The translations under genes and the position numbers were made by a program. A stretch of 64,000 nucleotides of DNA. Source: JBMYZL01 sp965661765. GTDB taxonomy: Bacteria; Bacteroidota; Bacteroidia; Flavobacteriales_D; Sanyastnellaceae. The notes below the pieces were generated by a model, which was not told the DNA's origin, did no database searches, and worked only from the letters and a program-made list of their open reading frames with translations. This document shows positions 1 to 9,075 of the stretch, in pieces. The number at the start of each line of letters is the position of its first letter. The stretch's first letter is position 1. The stretch is from the NCBI GenBank assembly GCA_965661765.1, contig CBFIFE010000005.1:1-64000 (forward strand), read 5' to 3'.

Positions 1-2501
1 CCATCCTTGTAGGTGCTCACTTCCCGACCGAACAACGCGGTTCGAATGGTGTAGCCGATGTTTTGCGTGGACAACCCGTAACGCCGGGCCTTTGCACGGT
101 CAATGGTGATCGGCAATTCCGGCTTCCGCTTGTCGACGTCTATTTTGAGTTCCTCGACCCCTTCAAAGTCGGCGTCGCGAAGGAATTGCCGCATGTCCGT
201 TGCTGTCGCCAGCACCGCGTCGTAGTCTTCACCGCGCACCTCGATGTTGATCGGTGCACCTTGCGGGGGTCCGTCAGAGTTTTTCGTCACGATCACCTCA
301 GCGTCGGGATAGCCCCGCAAGCGCTCGCGAAGGGCCGACAACATTTCCTTGGAGGACAACCCACGCCGCTCTTGGAACTTCACAAAATTGATGGAGATGC
401 GGGCCTTGTGGGGCGTGTTGCCCAAATCAGGTCCATCGTTCGGATCGCTCGTTCCGTTGCCGACTTGACCGATGATGGAATTGACCATGAATGCCTCGGG
501 CTCGCCCGTTTCCAGGTTCGGCCGCTTCCACCGGTCCTCCTCCACAAAGTCAAAAATGATCCCCTCAATCTCCTTCGCCACCCGATTGGTTTCTTCGAGA
601 TCCGTTCCGATGGGTTTGGTGATGAAGACATTCAAGAACTGGGGCTCATTGGACGGGAAAAACTCCACCTTCGGCGGGAACGCGGACAACAAACCCGCGG
701 CCACAACAAAGAGCATCGCCGTGCCGAAGAAAAAGACCCACGGCCGCCAGCCCGCCAGCGCAAAGCGCAAAAACCGCTCGTAAACATTCTCCAACCAGGG
801 CAGCACGCGGTTTTGGAACAAAATCGTTGCCGGATAAAGCACATAAGTGTTCAGCAGCCCAAGCACTCCTGCGATGATCAAGATGTTGCCCATGCCAGTC
901 ACCTGCATGGCCAAAAATGCCGCACCCACGCCCACCAGCACCCCGGAGGCAAGCCACGTCCGCCGGCGATTCACCCGCTCCACCCCCACCTTCATGAAGA
1001 TGGACGTGAGCACAGGATTGATGACCAACGCGACGAAGAGCGAGGAAGACAACACCACAATCAAGGTGATGGGCAGGTATTTCATGAACTCACCGATCAA
1101 GCCTGGCCACACCGCCAGCGGCAAAAACGCCGCCAACGTCGTCGCTGTCGAAGCAATGATGGGCCAGGCCACCTCGCCCACGCCGTACCGCGCAGCATCC
1201 AGCGGCGACATGCCTTCATCCATCAATCGGTAGACGTTTTCCACCACCACAATGCCATTGTCCACAAGCATCCCAAGGGCCAACACCAACGAAAACAGCA
1301 CCATCACATTGAACGTCACGCCGAAAGCGTTGAGGACCATGAACGCCATGAACATGGACAACGGAATGGCCACACCGACAAACAGGGCGTTCCGCAGGCC
1401 CAAAAAGAACAACAAGACGCCCACCACGAGGAGCACCCCAAAAATGATGGAGTTCTGCAGCTCATCGACTTGGGTTCGGACCTGATCGGATTGGTCGTTC
1501 GTAATGGACACATTCAAATTGCGCGGCAACACCTCCCGCTTGGCCTGCTCAATGATGGCGTTGATGCCGTCCGACGCAGCGATGAGGTTCTCGCCTGCCC
1601 GCTTGATGACATCCAATGTCACCACGGGGTTCCCGTATTCGCGGGCATAGCTCTCCTTCTCCTTTTCCACAAAACGCACCTCCGCCACATCGCGCAAATG
1701 CACCGGCGCACCCTTCTCGGACTTCACAATCACGTTGGCGATTTCTTCCATGGAGGTGAAATCGCCCACCACCTGAACGGTTCGGCGCGCATTGTCCACG
1801 AGCAAGTCTCCACCCGACACGGTCACATTCTCCTGAGCAATCGCCCCGGAAATGTCGTTGAAACTCACCTGCATCGCCTCCGCCCGCAGGTTGTCCACGA
1901 TCACCTCCACCTCCTTGTCCATCACCCCGCGAATGTCCACCTTGCTGATTTCCGGCAATTCCTCGATTTCATCTTCGAGGTACTCTGCGTATCGCTTCAA
2001 GTCGTCCAAACTGTAGTCGCCCGACAAGTTGACATTCATCACAGGAAGCAGCTCTGAAAAGTTGAGCTCAAAGACATTTGGCTCTGCCGGCAGATCGTCC
2101 GGAAAATCCGGATCGGCCTTCACCTTGTCCACGGCATCCTTCACCTTGCGCAACGCCTCCGCCGGCTCGACCGAAAACTCAAACTTCACATCCACAGCAC
2201 TGTACCCCTGGACAGAAGTCGACGTGATTTCATCCACACCTGTGATTGTGTTGATCTCCTTCTCCAAGGGCCGGGTGATCAGCTTCTCGATGTTCACAGG
2301 GCTGTTCCCCGGATACGCCGTCCCGATGTACACTTCGGGAACAACCACGTCCGGAAAACTCTCCTTCGGCACCGTGAGGTAGCTGTAAATGCCACTGAAC
2401 GTGATGATGGCGATGAGCACAAAGACCGTGGTCCGGTTCGTGATGCTCCATGTTGTCAGTCCGAATTCCCGGAGTTGACCCTTTTGGCTTTGTTCAGACA
2501 T
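1..2501 (-). CDS. RND efflux pump inner-membrane transporter (AcrB/HAE1-type), C-terminus beyond window
   Basis: Proton-driven tripartite efflux pump subunit in the inner membrane; it passes drugs, detergents or metabolites to the adaptor and TolC-like proteins encoded just upstream. About 833 residues are present. The N-terminus has the usual short cytoplasmic leader and first membrane helix, followed by the porter-domain pattern of the family (VPKESFPDVVVPEV, then a GVDEITS segment). Around residue 400 the helix carrying LGMLVDNGIVVVENV is present; its Asp corresponds to the proton-relay position of the family. A second block of membrane helices and the second porter loop follow. The stop codon lies left of base 1, so roughly 200-300 residues are missing. 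The ATG start is 6 nt after the adaptor stop, which indicates one operon. Substrate cannot be told from sequence. Confidence 0.93.
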   Translation of the reverse strand, partial: MSEQSQKGQLREFGLTTWSITNRTTVFVLIAIITFSGIYSYLTVPKESFPDVVVPEVYIGTAYPGNSPVNIEKLITRPLEKEINTITGVDEITSTSVQGYSAVDVKFEFSVEPAEALRKVKDAVDKVKADPDFPDDLPAEPNVFELNFSELLPVMNVNLSGDYSLDDLKRYAEYLEDEIEELPEISKVDIRGVMDKEVEVIVDNLRAEAMQVSFNDISGAIAQENVTVSGGDLLVDNARRTVQVVGDFTSMEEIANVIVKSEKGAPVHLRDVAEVRFVEKEKESYAREYGNPVVTLDVIKRAGENLIAASDGINAIIEQAKREVLPRNLNVSITNDQSDQVRTQVDELQNSIIFGVLLVVGVLLFFLGLRNALFVGVAIPLSMFMAFMVLNAFGVTFNVMVLFSLVLALGMLVDNGIVVVENVYRLMDEGMSPLDAARYGVGEVAWPIIASTATTLAAFLPLAVWPGLIGEFMKYLPITLIVVLSSSLFVALVINPVLTSIFMKVGVERVNRRRTWLASGVLVGVGAAFLAMQVTGMGNILIIAGVLGLLNTYVLYPATILFQNRVLPWLENVYERFLRFALAGWRPWVFFFGTAMLFVVAAGLLSAFPPKVEFFPSNEPQFLNVFITKPIGTDLEETNRVAKEIEGIIFDFVEEDRWKRPNLETGEPEAFMVNSIIGQVGNGTSDPNDGPDLGNTPHKARISINFVKFQERRGLSSKEMLSALRERLRGYPDAEVIVTKNSDGPPQGAPINIEVRGEDYDAVLATATDMRQFLRDADFEGVEELKIDVDKRKPELPITIDRAKARRYGLSTQNIGYTIRTALFGREVSTYKD

Positions 2502-2507
2502 GGGGCC

Positions 2508-3551
2508 TTATTGGTTGAGGATTCGCACCGGTTCGCCATTTGTGACGCGGGCAGCGCCTTTGTCGATGATTTGGTCTCCATAGGCCAAACCCGACCCCAC
2601 CCACATCACATCGCCACTGCCCATTTCCACCTCCAAGAGGGCCTTCTCGGCCTGCCCGTTCACCACCTTGTAGACAAAACTGCGGCCGTTCACATCCTGC
2701 TGAATCAACGCACTCGGCACCACCACCGCGCTGTCCAGGGCCACGTCCTGCAACCGCACGCTGGCGAACATGTTCGGCAAAAATTTCGTTCCCTTGGGCA
2801 ATGGCAAGGTTACTTCGATCGTCCGGTTCGCTGGATTGATGAACTGACCTGTGCGGCCCACCTCAGTGGCCACCGTATCGACGCCGCTGACAATCACGTC
2901 TGCCGGCATGCCCGCCGTCACGCGACCTGCATAATGGTCGCTGACCATCGCCCGCACATACATGTTGTCCAGCGACACGACCCGCGCCAACGGCATCCCG
3001 GGCGCGCCCATTTCCCCTCTCTTCGCAAACACACGGTCCACCACACCACCGAAGGGCGCGCGCACCACGGCCATGTCCATCTGGGCCAACAACGTCGATC
3101 GGCTGTTCTTGAGGGCCTCCACTTGCGCCTTCGCTTGCAAGTACTCCACCTCGCTGCCGATCTCCTGGCTCCACAACCGCTCTTGGCGGCTGAACAAGTC
3201 CTCGGCCAAGGTGAGCTGGGTTTTCAGTTCCTCAAGCGAACGTTCCATCACCGAGACGTCCACGCGCAGGATCGGATCGCCCTTGGCGACGCGTTGGCCC
3301 TCCTGGACAAGGATTTCCTCGATCGTCCCTGGCGTCTCCGCCGTCACCGTCGCCAAACCGTCCATCTCCACATTGCCCTGCACCGAAAACGAATGAACAA
3401 AAGGCTTCGGGTCGATTCGCAATGTGGTCACTGCCAATCGGTCGTCAACCTCGGTTGCCGGCGCCGCGCTGTCTGCCGCCGCCTGATCGCCCCCACATCC
3501 GGTGAAGATCACGAGGGCAGAGGCCATCAAAAAGGGAAAATATTGCTTCAT
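2508..3551 (-). CDS. RND efflux periplasmic adaptor (HlyD/MFP family) lipoprotein
   Basis: Membrane-fusion subunit that bridges the RND transporter and the TolC-like channel. The 347-residue product starts MKQYFPFLMASALVIF and has a lipobox FTGC at about residues 16-19, so it is probably a lipoprotein. The body has the family order: beta strands with a lipoyl half-motif (TVTAETPGTIEEILVQEG), an alpha-hairpin rich in Leu/Glu (LEELKTQLTLAEDLFSRQ), the returning lipoyl half (VVRAPFGGVVDRVFAKRGE) and a beta-barrel. An in-frame upstream extension exists to about 3623, but it overlaps tolC and would bury the signal peptide, so the ATG at 3551 is preferred. It lies 28 nt after the tolC stop and 6 nt before the RND gene. 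Confidence 0.93.
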   Translation of the reverse strand: MKQYFPFLMASALVIFTGCGGDQAAADSAAPATEVDDRLAVTTLRIDPKPFVHSFSVQGNVEMDGLATVTAETPGTIEEILVQEGQRVAKGDPILRVDVSVMERSLEELKTQLTLAEDLFSRQERLWSQEIGSEVEYLQAKAQVEALKNSRSTLLAQMDMAVVRAPFGGVVDRVFAKRGEMGAPGMPLARVVSLDNMYVRAMVSDHYAGRVTAGMPADVIVSGVDTVATEVGRTGQFINPANRTIEVTLPLPKGTKFLPNMFASVRLQDVALDSAVVVPSALIQQDVNGRSFVYKVVNGQAEKALLEVEMGSGDVMWVGSGLAYGDQIIDKGAARVTNGEPVRILNQ

Positions 3552-3579
3552 GATTCTGGGTCTGAAGTGGGTGATCGGT

Positions 3580-5001
3580 TTATTCAAAGTCGGAAAGTGC
3601 GGCCTGCAGGCGAACACGGGCATTCAAGGTGCTCATTTGGGCGCCGATGAGCCCGCCTTGGGCCTCGATCAAGCGGTTGCGTGCATCCGCCAGTTCGAAG
3701 CTGGTGTTGACCCCTTCTTGGTGGCCGGTTTGCACGCGGTTGTAAATCTTTTGGGCCAAACCCAACGCCTCTCCCCGATTCTGCTCCTGCCGCACGGCGT
3801 TTTCGTACGCTGCCTTGGCCGATCGGAACTCCAGGTCCGCCGCCCGCTCCATCTGCTCGTAGCCGAGGCGGGCGCGGTCGTGCTCGATTTGGGCCTTTTC
3901 CACCCTTTGCTTGCCCCCAAAGCTCGTCCACAGCGGCATGGAAAAATTCACCCCCCACAACTGAACGTCGTACCAGGCGCCATCGGGATCGAAGAAATCC
4001 CATGCGGAACGCTGGGCGTTCTGCTGAAAATTGTAGAATGCGGCGATTTGCGGCAAGCCTTCCGCCCGGCGGTTTTTCACGTCCAGTCCGGCGAGCTCCA
4101 CAAACGCCTGTTGCTCCCGCAGGCCCGGAAGGGTCATCGGGTTGAACGAACGGCTCAACAACTCCGCCCCGCTGGACTGAGCCGCGAGGGCCTCGAGGTT
4201 CTCGGTGAGGCGGATGGATTGGGCCGGGGGCAGGCCGATTTGGAATGCCAAAACCGCTTTCAACAACCCCACCTGAGTTTCCGCATAATCGGCTTGTTGC
4301 TCGAGGTCCATCAACGCAAGGGCAAGCTGATCAACAGCGGTGGCGTCCAAAAAGCCCGCGCCTTGCATGGCCCGCACCTCATCGAGTTGCGCCGCGATGG
4401 CGAGCTTCATCTCCGCCAACATCGAAGCATTTGCCTCCGCTGCACACACCCCGTGATAGGCCTCAGCAACAGACGCCCGCACCTCATCCGCTGTTCGTTC
4501 GATGGCCTGCACGCGCGACTCGGCGTACAATTTGGAGGCCTGCAAACCCACGAAATAGGAGCCGCTGAACACCAACTGGCTCGCCTGCAACCCCACATTT
4601 GCCGTGTGCTCGTTGCCAAACTGCAGCTCACTCAACCCGTCAGGATCTGGGGCCGGGGCATTCAGGGGCACGCCGGTTTGCTCCGCCACGCCGCCGAGGA
4701 ACTCCGTCAAATAATCCGGGAAACCAAAGGCATCGGCAGGCACGACCTGGGTGGGGATGTCGATGTATTGGCTGTAGTCTGCGATCAAATTGAGTTGAGG
4801 CAGACCCGTGGCGGTCAGTTCCTTGACGTCCCGCTCGGCCTTCTGCTGATCCAGCCGGGCATACTGCATGGCGTAGGCGTTTTCGAGGGCCAAGGTTTGG
4901 GCTTCTGCCAAACTCAAAGACAAACTCGCCCCGCTTCCCTGCGCAGCCACCTGTGCTAACGAAAGCACGAGTGCACATCCTGTTGTCAATTGTCGTCGCA
5001 T
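3580..5001 (-). CDS. TolC family outer-membrane efflux protein
   Basis: Outer-membrane exit duct of the efflux pump. The 473-residue protein begins MRRQLTTGCALVLSLAQVAAQ, a Sec signal peptide, then shows the two-fold repeat of TolC proteins: SLAEAQTLALENAYAMQYA near the N-terminus and long heptad-rich helices in each half (for example ARLGYEQMERAADLEF). Length is typical. The ATG at 5001 is 4 nt after the tetR stop; a longer in-frame form starting at 5058 would overlap tetR and displace the signal peptide. Second gene in the order tetR-tolC-adaptor-RND, so the four are probably co-transcribed. Confidence 0.92.
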   Translation of the reverse strand: MRRQLTTGCALVLSLAQVAAQGSGASLSLSLAEAQTLALENAYAMQYARLDQQKAERDVKELTATGLPQLNLIADYSQYIDIPTQVVPADAFGFPDYLTEFLGGVAEQTGVPLNAPAPDPDGLSELQFGNEHTANVGLQASQLVFSGSYFVGLQASKLYAESRVQAIERTADEVRASVAEAYHGVCAAEANASMLAEMKLAIAAQLDEVRAMQGAGFLDATAVDQLALALMDLEQQADYAETQVGLLKAVLAFQIGLPPAQSIRLTENLEALAAQSSGAELLSRSFNPMTLPGLREQQAFVELAGLDVKNRRAEGLPQIAAFYNFQQNAQRSAWDFFDPDGAWYDVQLWGVNFSMPLWTSFGGKQRVEKAQIEHDRARLGYEQMERAADLEFRSAKAAYENAVRQEQNRGEALGLAQKIYNRVQTGHQEGVNTSFELADARNRLIEAQGGLIGAQMSTLNARVRLQAALSDFE

Positions 5002-5005
5002 CGCG

Positions 5006-5668
5006 CTATGAGAAATCTTCGGATTGAAACTTTTGTTCGAGGTATTGCCGCCCAGCATCAGAGGAAATGCCCCGGATGTGGTAGAGGAAAGCGTCCACTT
5101 GCAAATCGGAAAAAGACCGGTTCGTGGCTGACATGACTTCCGGCTGAAAAATCGCGCCTGTCACAGCGATCAAAAACTGCGTCACCAAGAAAGGATCGCA
5201 ATCTTCCCGGTAGAGGCCTTCCTCTTGTCCCCGTTGCAAGTTGCGGCCCATGGTTTCGCGAATCATTTGGCCTCTGGCCTCCATCATCATCCGAAACACC
5301 TCCGGGTAATACTTCTCGAGGTCGAACAGCACGCTGGGGTGGGTCTCCTGCATCATCTGACGAATGTGCCGCAGCAGGACAAAATGCCGGTCAATCGCGT
5401 TGCCATCAGATTGTGCAACAGCGGAAAGAACCGCCTCGTGTTCCTGGATTTTGCACTGCAGGCATTGTTCCACCAAATCGCGCTTGTCCACCACATGCTT
5501 GTACAGGGTCTTTTTCGAGACCCCGAGCTCGCGGGCGAGATCGTCCATTGTGACGGACTTGATGCCGAGCCGCATGAACATTTTCACCGCGCCCTGCCGC
5601 AAAGAATCAGGAAGAGGCGCGCCCTGTGGGCTTGAATCTGCGGTGCGATGTGCTTGGTTTTCTTCCAC
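5006..5668 (-). CDS. TetR/AcrR family transcriptional regulator
   Basis: Probable local repressor of the efflux operon of which it is the first gene. The 220-residue protein carries an N-terminal helix-turn-helix (VTMDDLARELGVSKKTLYKHV, about residues 39-59), the hallmark TetR DNA-binding region, and an all-helical C-terminal ligand domain. No ATG fits; the reading frame begins at a GTG at 5668, only 7 nt downstream of an exact TAnnTTTG promoter element, implying an almost leaderless mRNA. Operator candidates are discussed under the promoter. The inducer is unknown. Confidence 0.9.
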   Translation of the reverse strand: MEENQAHRTADSSPQGAPLPDSLRQGAVKMFMRLGIKSVTMDDLARELGVSKKTLYKHVVDKRDLVEQCLQCKIQEHEAVLSAVAQSDGNAIDRHFVLLRHIRQMMQETHPSVLFDLEKYYPEVFRMMMEARGQMIRETMGRNLQRGQEEGLYREDCDPFLVTQFLIAVTGAIFQPEVMSATNRSFSDLQVDAFLYHIRGISSDAGRQYLEQKFQSEDFS

Positions 5669-5675
5669 GGTGGCG

Positions 5676-5718
5676 CAAAATTACACCGCAAAAACACTTT
5701 GGAAACAAAACCAGTGTT
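5676..5718 (-). promoter_or_regulatory. Promoter of the tetR-efflux operon with overlapping inverted repeat
   Basis: On the minus strand, TAATTTTG (5676-5683) matches the Bacteroidota -7 element TAnnTTTG, and TTTG (5706-5709) sits 22 nt upstream as a -33 element. An inverted repeat AACACT (5693-5698) / AGTGTT (5713-5718) straddles the -33 region and could be an operator for the TetR protein. The -7 match is seen directly; the operator role is inferred. Confidence 0.55.
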
Positions 5719-5761
5719 AAATCGTTTCCTGCGTTTTCAGTCGCTGGTAATCCGCTGGGAA

Positions 5762-7789
5762 TCAATCTTCGCCGAACTGACGACGCACCAAATCTTCGTC
5801 CGCGTGTTGGGCCACCGTGACTTTCAAACGTGGCTCTTGCGCCATGGCACGCGCAATGGCCCATTCGGCGCCCTCGTTCCGTGCCCAACTCCGCCGTGCG
5901 ATGCCATTGTTGACGTCCCAATGCAACATCGAGGTGAGCCGGCGCTCGCTGTCCGCCGAACCATCGATGAGCATGCCAAACCCGCCATTCATCACTTCCC
6001 CCCAACCGACGCCCCCACCATTGTGCAGGCTGATCCAAGTGGCGCCGCGAAAGCCATCTCCGACGAAGTTTTGGACCGCCATGTCCGCCGTGAAGGCACT
6101 GCCATCGTAGATGTTCGAGGTTTCGCGGTAGGGCGAATCCGTCCCACTGACATCGTGGTGATCCCGTCCGAGCACCACTGGTCCGCGCAGACGACCGTCG
6201 GCGATGGCGTCGTTGAAGGCCTTGGCAATCCGCATTCGGCCCTCAGCGTCGGCGTACAAAATGCGGGCCTGAGAACCGACGACGAGGCGGTTCGCTTTCG
6301 CGCCTTGAATCCAACGGATGTTGTCGGCCATTTGCTGCTGAATCTTCTCTGGCGCAGCGGCCATCATCTCCTCGAGGACTTGGCAGGCGATGTCGTCCGT
6401 CGCGTCGAGGTCCTCCGGATCGCCACTGGCGCAAACCCAACGGAAGGGTCCGAATCCAAAATCAAAGCACATGGGGCCCATGATGTCTTGAACATAACTC
6501 GGGTAGCGAAAATGCGTTCCGTCATCATCCATGATGTCCGCGCCGGCACGTGACGCCTCGAGCAGGAAGGCGTTGCCATAATCGAAAAAGTAGGTGCCTT
6601 TTGCGGTGTGGCGGTTCACGGCTTCGGCGTGCCGCCGCAACGATTCTTGTACGATGCCCCGAAACTTCTGAGGGTCGTTCGCCATCATCTCATTCGCCGC
6701 ATCGAAGCTCAGCCCCGCGGGGTAATACCCACCGGCCCAGGGGTTGTGGAGGGAGGTTTGGTCTGAACCCAAATCCACATGCAAACCTGCGGCATCGAAC
6801 TGTTCCCAAACATCCACCACGTTCCCGAGGTAGGCGTAGGACACTGCTTCCTTCGCTGCCACAGACGCGCGAACCCGTGCAGTCAACTCCGCCAAATCCT
6901 CAATCACGTGGTCCACCCAACCTTGCTCGTGCCGCTTCCACGCGGCAGCCGGGTTGACTTCGGCGGTGACGCTGACCACGCCAGCGATGTTGCCGGCCTT
7001 CGGCTGGGCGCCGCTCATTCCCCCAAGCCCCGCGGTCACAAACAAGGTGCCGGCGGGGTCTTTGCCGTGGCGACGGCACGCGTTGAGCACTGTGATGGTC
7101 GTGCCATGCACGATGCCCTGTGGCCCGATGTACATGTAAGAGCCCGCGGTCATTTGGCCATATTGACTCACGCCCAGTGCATTCATCTTCTCCCAATCGT
7201 CCGGCTTCGAATAATTGGGAATCACCATGCCATTTGTCACCACAACACGAGGCGCATCCTTGTGGCTGGGAAACAACCCCATTGGATGACCGCTGTACAT
7301 GACCAGCGTCTGCTCTTCCGTCATCTCGCTGAGGTACTTCATCACCAAGCGGTATTGCGCCCAATTCTGGAACACCGCCCCATTTCCCCCATAGGTGATG
7401 AGCTCCTGAGGGTGCTGGGCCACTGCGGGGTCGAGGTTGTTCTGGATCATCAGCATGATCGAAGCGGCTTGCTGACATTCAGCGGGGTACGCGTCAATCG
7501 GGCGGGCATGCATGGCGTAGGAAGGCATGAACCGATACATGTAAATCCGCCCGTAGGTTTGAAGCTCAGCGGCGAATTCTGGAGCGAGCACAGCATGATG
7601 TTCCGGGCTGAAATACCTCAGCGCATTGTGCAGCGCGAGCTCCTTTTCCTTGGGGCTCAAGATGTCCTTCCTGACCGGGGCGTGGGAATGGGCCAAATCC
7701 GGCTGCTTCGCCTCGGGCAACGCCCCCCCCAAACCTTGTCGAATCTCAGCCGCAAAGGCCGTCTCGGTCACGCTTGCTGTCAAGTTCAT
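5762..7789 (-). CDS. hutU: Urocanate hydratase
   Basis: Converts urocanate to imidazolonepropionate in histidine degradation, using tightly bound NAD+ as an electrophile; cytosolic. The 675-residue protein has the urocanase blocks ITYGGNGAVFQNWAQY (about 131-146), MYSGHPMGLFPSH, and the glycine-rich NAD+ site TAGLGGMSGAQPKAG (about 252-266), followed by the late motif YVQDIMGPMCFDFGFGPFRW that contains the conserved Cys. It is longer than the classical ~560-residue enzyme, as is common in Bacteroidota homologues. Its ATG overlaps the stop of the DUF5522 gene by 4 nt (ATGA), so the two are translationally coupled. No other hut genes are in the window. Confidence 0.95.
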   Translation of the reverse strand: MNLTASVTETAFAAEIRQGLGGALPEAKQPDLAHSHAPVRKDILSPKEKELALHNALRYFSPEHHAVLAPEFAAELQTYGRIYMYRFMPSYAMHARPIDAYPAECQQAASIMLMIQNNLDPAVAQHPQELITYGGNGAVFQNWAQYRLVMKYLSEMTEEQTLVMYSGHPMGLFPSHKDAPRVVVTNGMVIPNYSKPDDWEKMNALGVSQYGQMTAGSYMYIGPQGIVHGTTITVLNACRRHGKDPAGTLFVTAGLGGMSGAQPKAGNIAGVVSVTAEVNPAAAWKRHEQGWVDHVIEDLAELTARVRASVAAKEAVSYAYLGNVVDVWEQFDAAGLHVDLGSDQTSLHNPWAGGYYPAGLSFDAANEMMANDPQKFRGIVQESLRRHAEAVNRHTAKGTYFFDYGNAFLLEASRAGADIMDDDGTHFRYPSYVQDIMGPMCFDFGFGPFRWVCASGDPEDLDATDDIACQVLEEMMAAAPEKIQQQMADNIRWIQGAKANRLVVGSQARILYADAEGRMRIAKAFNDAIADGRLRGPVVLGRDHHDVSGTDSPYRETSNIYDGSAFTADMAVQNFVGDGFRGATWISLHNGGGVGWGEVMNGGFGMLIDGSADSERRLTSMLHWDVNNGIARRSWARNEGAEWAIARAMAQEPRLKVTVAQHADEDLVRRQFGED

Positions 7790-7968
7790 GGCTTCGTCGG
7801 TGTGTGTTTCGGTGTCGAGAAACGGCCCGTTCGCTTGTCAAAACCAAATGGACAATGCTTGCAGCCGCTCTGGCAACAATGACCCCTTTTGAGGTGATAA
7901 TGTTCGGTGAAAATGACGAAACCTTCAGGGCTGTAATAAAAATCATCTGGCTCCAAATCTTTCGGCAT
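7786..7968 (-). CDS. DUF5522 small cysteine-cluster protein
   Basis: A 60-residue protein of unknown function. It shows the DUF5522 pattern: FYYSPEGFVIFTEHYHLKRG followed by CCQSGCKHCPFGF with four Cys at about 31, 32, 36 and 39, a likely metal-binding cluster. The ATG at 7968 lies exactly 4 nt after a TAnnTTTG element, so the message may be leaderless; longer in-frame forms would start upstream of that promoter. It overlaps hutU by 4 nt and is the first gene of that two-gene operon. A role linked to urocanate metabolism is not implied by the family and would be inference only. Confidence 0.75.
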   Translation of the reverse strand: MPKDLEPDDFYYSPEGFVIFTEHYHLKRGHCCQSGCKHCPFGFDKRTGRFSTPKHTPTKP

Positions 7969-7972
7969 GACG

Positions 7973-7980
7973 CAAAGATA
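7973..7980 (-). promoter_or_regulatory. -7 promoter element of the DUF5522-hutU operon
   Basis: Minus-strand TATCTTTG, an exact TAnnTTTG match, ends 4 nt before the ATG at 7968. The same octamer precedes both tRNA genes in this window. No convincing -33 element was seen. Confidence 0.5.
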
Positions 7981-8075
7981 AGGGGCTTCAACTCTGCCAA
8001 ACATTTGGCGTCCACCACGACAACGATCGCGGGGGATGAAGAACAAAATTCCTTTCCGAGTTTTGGGGTCTCCGA

Positions 8076-9038
8076 ATGAGCCTCACTTCCATTTCACAAC
8101 GCCCAGCCCTTTCTGACCAGGTCGTCCACTGGCGGGGCCACGAGTTCTCCATGCGTCGGCTCGACCAAATGTCCATCGACGCACCAGGCAACAAATGGTT
8201 CAAGTTGCGGCTCAACCTCGAAAGGGCGTTGCAGCAGCCATCTCGGGCGTTGCTGACGTTTGGCGGGCCGTTCTCGAACCACCTCCTGGCCACGGCGCGG
8301 TCTTGCAAGCCGCTGGGCCTGCGGTGCATCGGGCTCGTGCGAGGCGGCGAGGTTGAGACCCCGGTCATGGTCGCTTGTCGCGCCGCTGGCATGACGCTTG
8401 TTCCCATCACCCGTGCCGAATACCGCGAAAAAACCGATTCCGATTTTTTGAACGGACTGCGCGCACAATGGAACAACCCATGGATCGTCCCTGAAGGAGG
8501 GGCAAACACCTTGGGGGTGCATGGCGCACAGGGCGTCCTGCAGCGGGAGGACCTCGATCGGTTTGATGTGGTGGCAGTGGCTGTGGGCACCGGCACCACG
8601 TTGGCGGGAATGGCCATCAAAAGCCAAGGGCGCCTGCCCATTCTGGGCATCTCCGCCCTCAAAGGGGTCGATCACCGCAAAGAAATCCATGCGCACCTGG
8701 TTCGGACCATCGGCGATGCGGCGATGGCCAGCGAATTGCTTGCGAATGTGGCGATTTGGGGGGATGCTCATGAAGGTGGGTTTGGCAAAACTTCCCCCAA
8801 ACTTCTCACTTTCATGCAGGAATTTGCCGTGCAAACGGGCGTTCCCTTGGACCGCGTGTACAACGGCAAAATGATGATGCGCCTGGACCGAGAATGGCTC
8901 AAGCCACAAATCAACCAAGACCCGCTGGTTCGCCACGGAAAGCGCATCCTCATCATCCACACCGGTGGGACGGATCCCGCTGCGAATCGGTTTTCGGTGG
9001 ATGATGGTCAATGGTCTGACTTACCTTTGCGACCATAG
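8076..9038 (+). CDS. PLP-dependent ACC deaminase / D-cysteine desulfhydrase family enzyme
   Basis: Fold-type II PLP enzyme of 320 residues. The Schiff-base lysine is in GNKWFKL (K40), the substrate/PLP phosphate motifs are TFGGPFSNHL (about 61-70) and the later Gly-rich VAVGTGTTLAGMA, and IVPEGGAN matches the family. Members act on 1-aminocyclopropane-1-carboxylate or D-cysteine; the sequence does not decide which, and D-cysteine desulfhydrase activity is the commoner one in bacteria. It stands alone on the plus strand, divergent from the hutU operon. Its 3' end contains the promoter of the next gene. Confidence 0.88.
   Translation: MSLTSISQRPALSDQVVHWRGHEFSMRRLDQMSIDAPGNKWFKLRLNLERALQQPSRALLTFGGPFSNHLLATARSCKPLGLRCIGLVRGGEVETPVMVACRAAGMTLVPITRAEYREKTDSDFLNGLRAQWNNPWIVPEGGANTLGVHGAQGVLQREDLDRFDVVAVAVGTGTTLAGMAIKSQGRLPILGISALKGVDHRKEIHAHLVRTIGDAAMASELLANVAIWGDAHEGGFGKTSPKLLTFMQEFAVQTGVPLDRVYNGKMMMRLDREWLKPQINQDPLVRHGKRILIIHTGGTDPAANRFSVDDGQWSDLPLRP
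9022..9029 (+). promoter_or_regulatory. -7 promoter element of purF
   Basis: TACCTTTG matches TAnnTTTG exactly and lies inside the last codons of the preceding gene, about 47 nt before the purF ATG at 9076. It supports that ATG over the longer in-frame alternatives starting near 8965, which would begin upstream of the promoter. Confidence 0.5.
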
Positions 9039-9075
9039 TTTTCCAGTCTGCCTCGTCACCTTGTTCCCCCGTTAT

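Noticed and set aside
63..2057. Long open plus-strand frame of 664 codons opposite the RND transporter gene
   Set aside because: Antisense to a clear RND protein; Arg/His/Gln-rich, low complexity, no recognisable domain.
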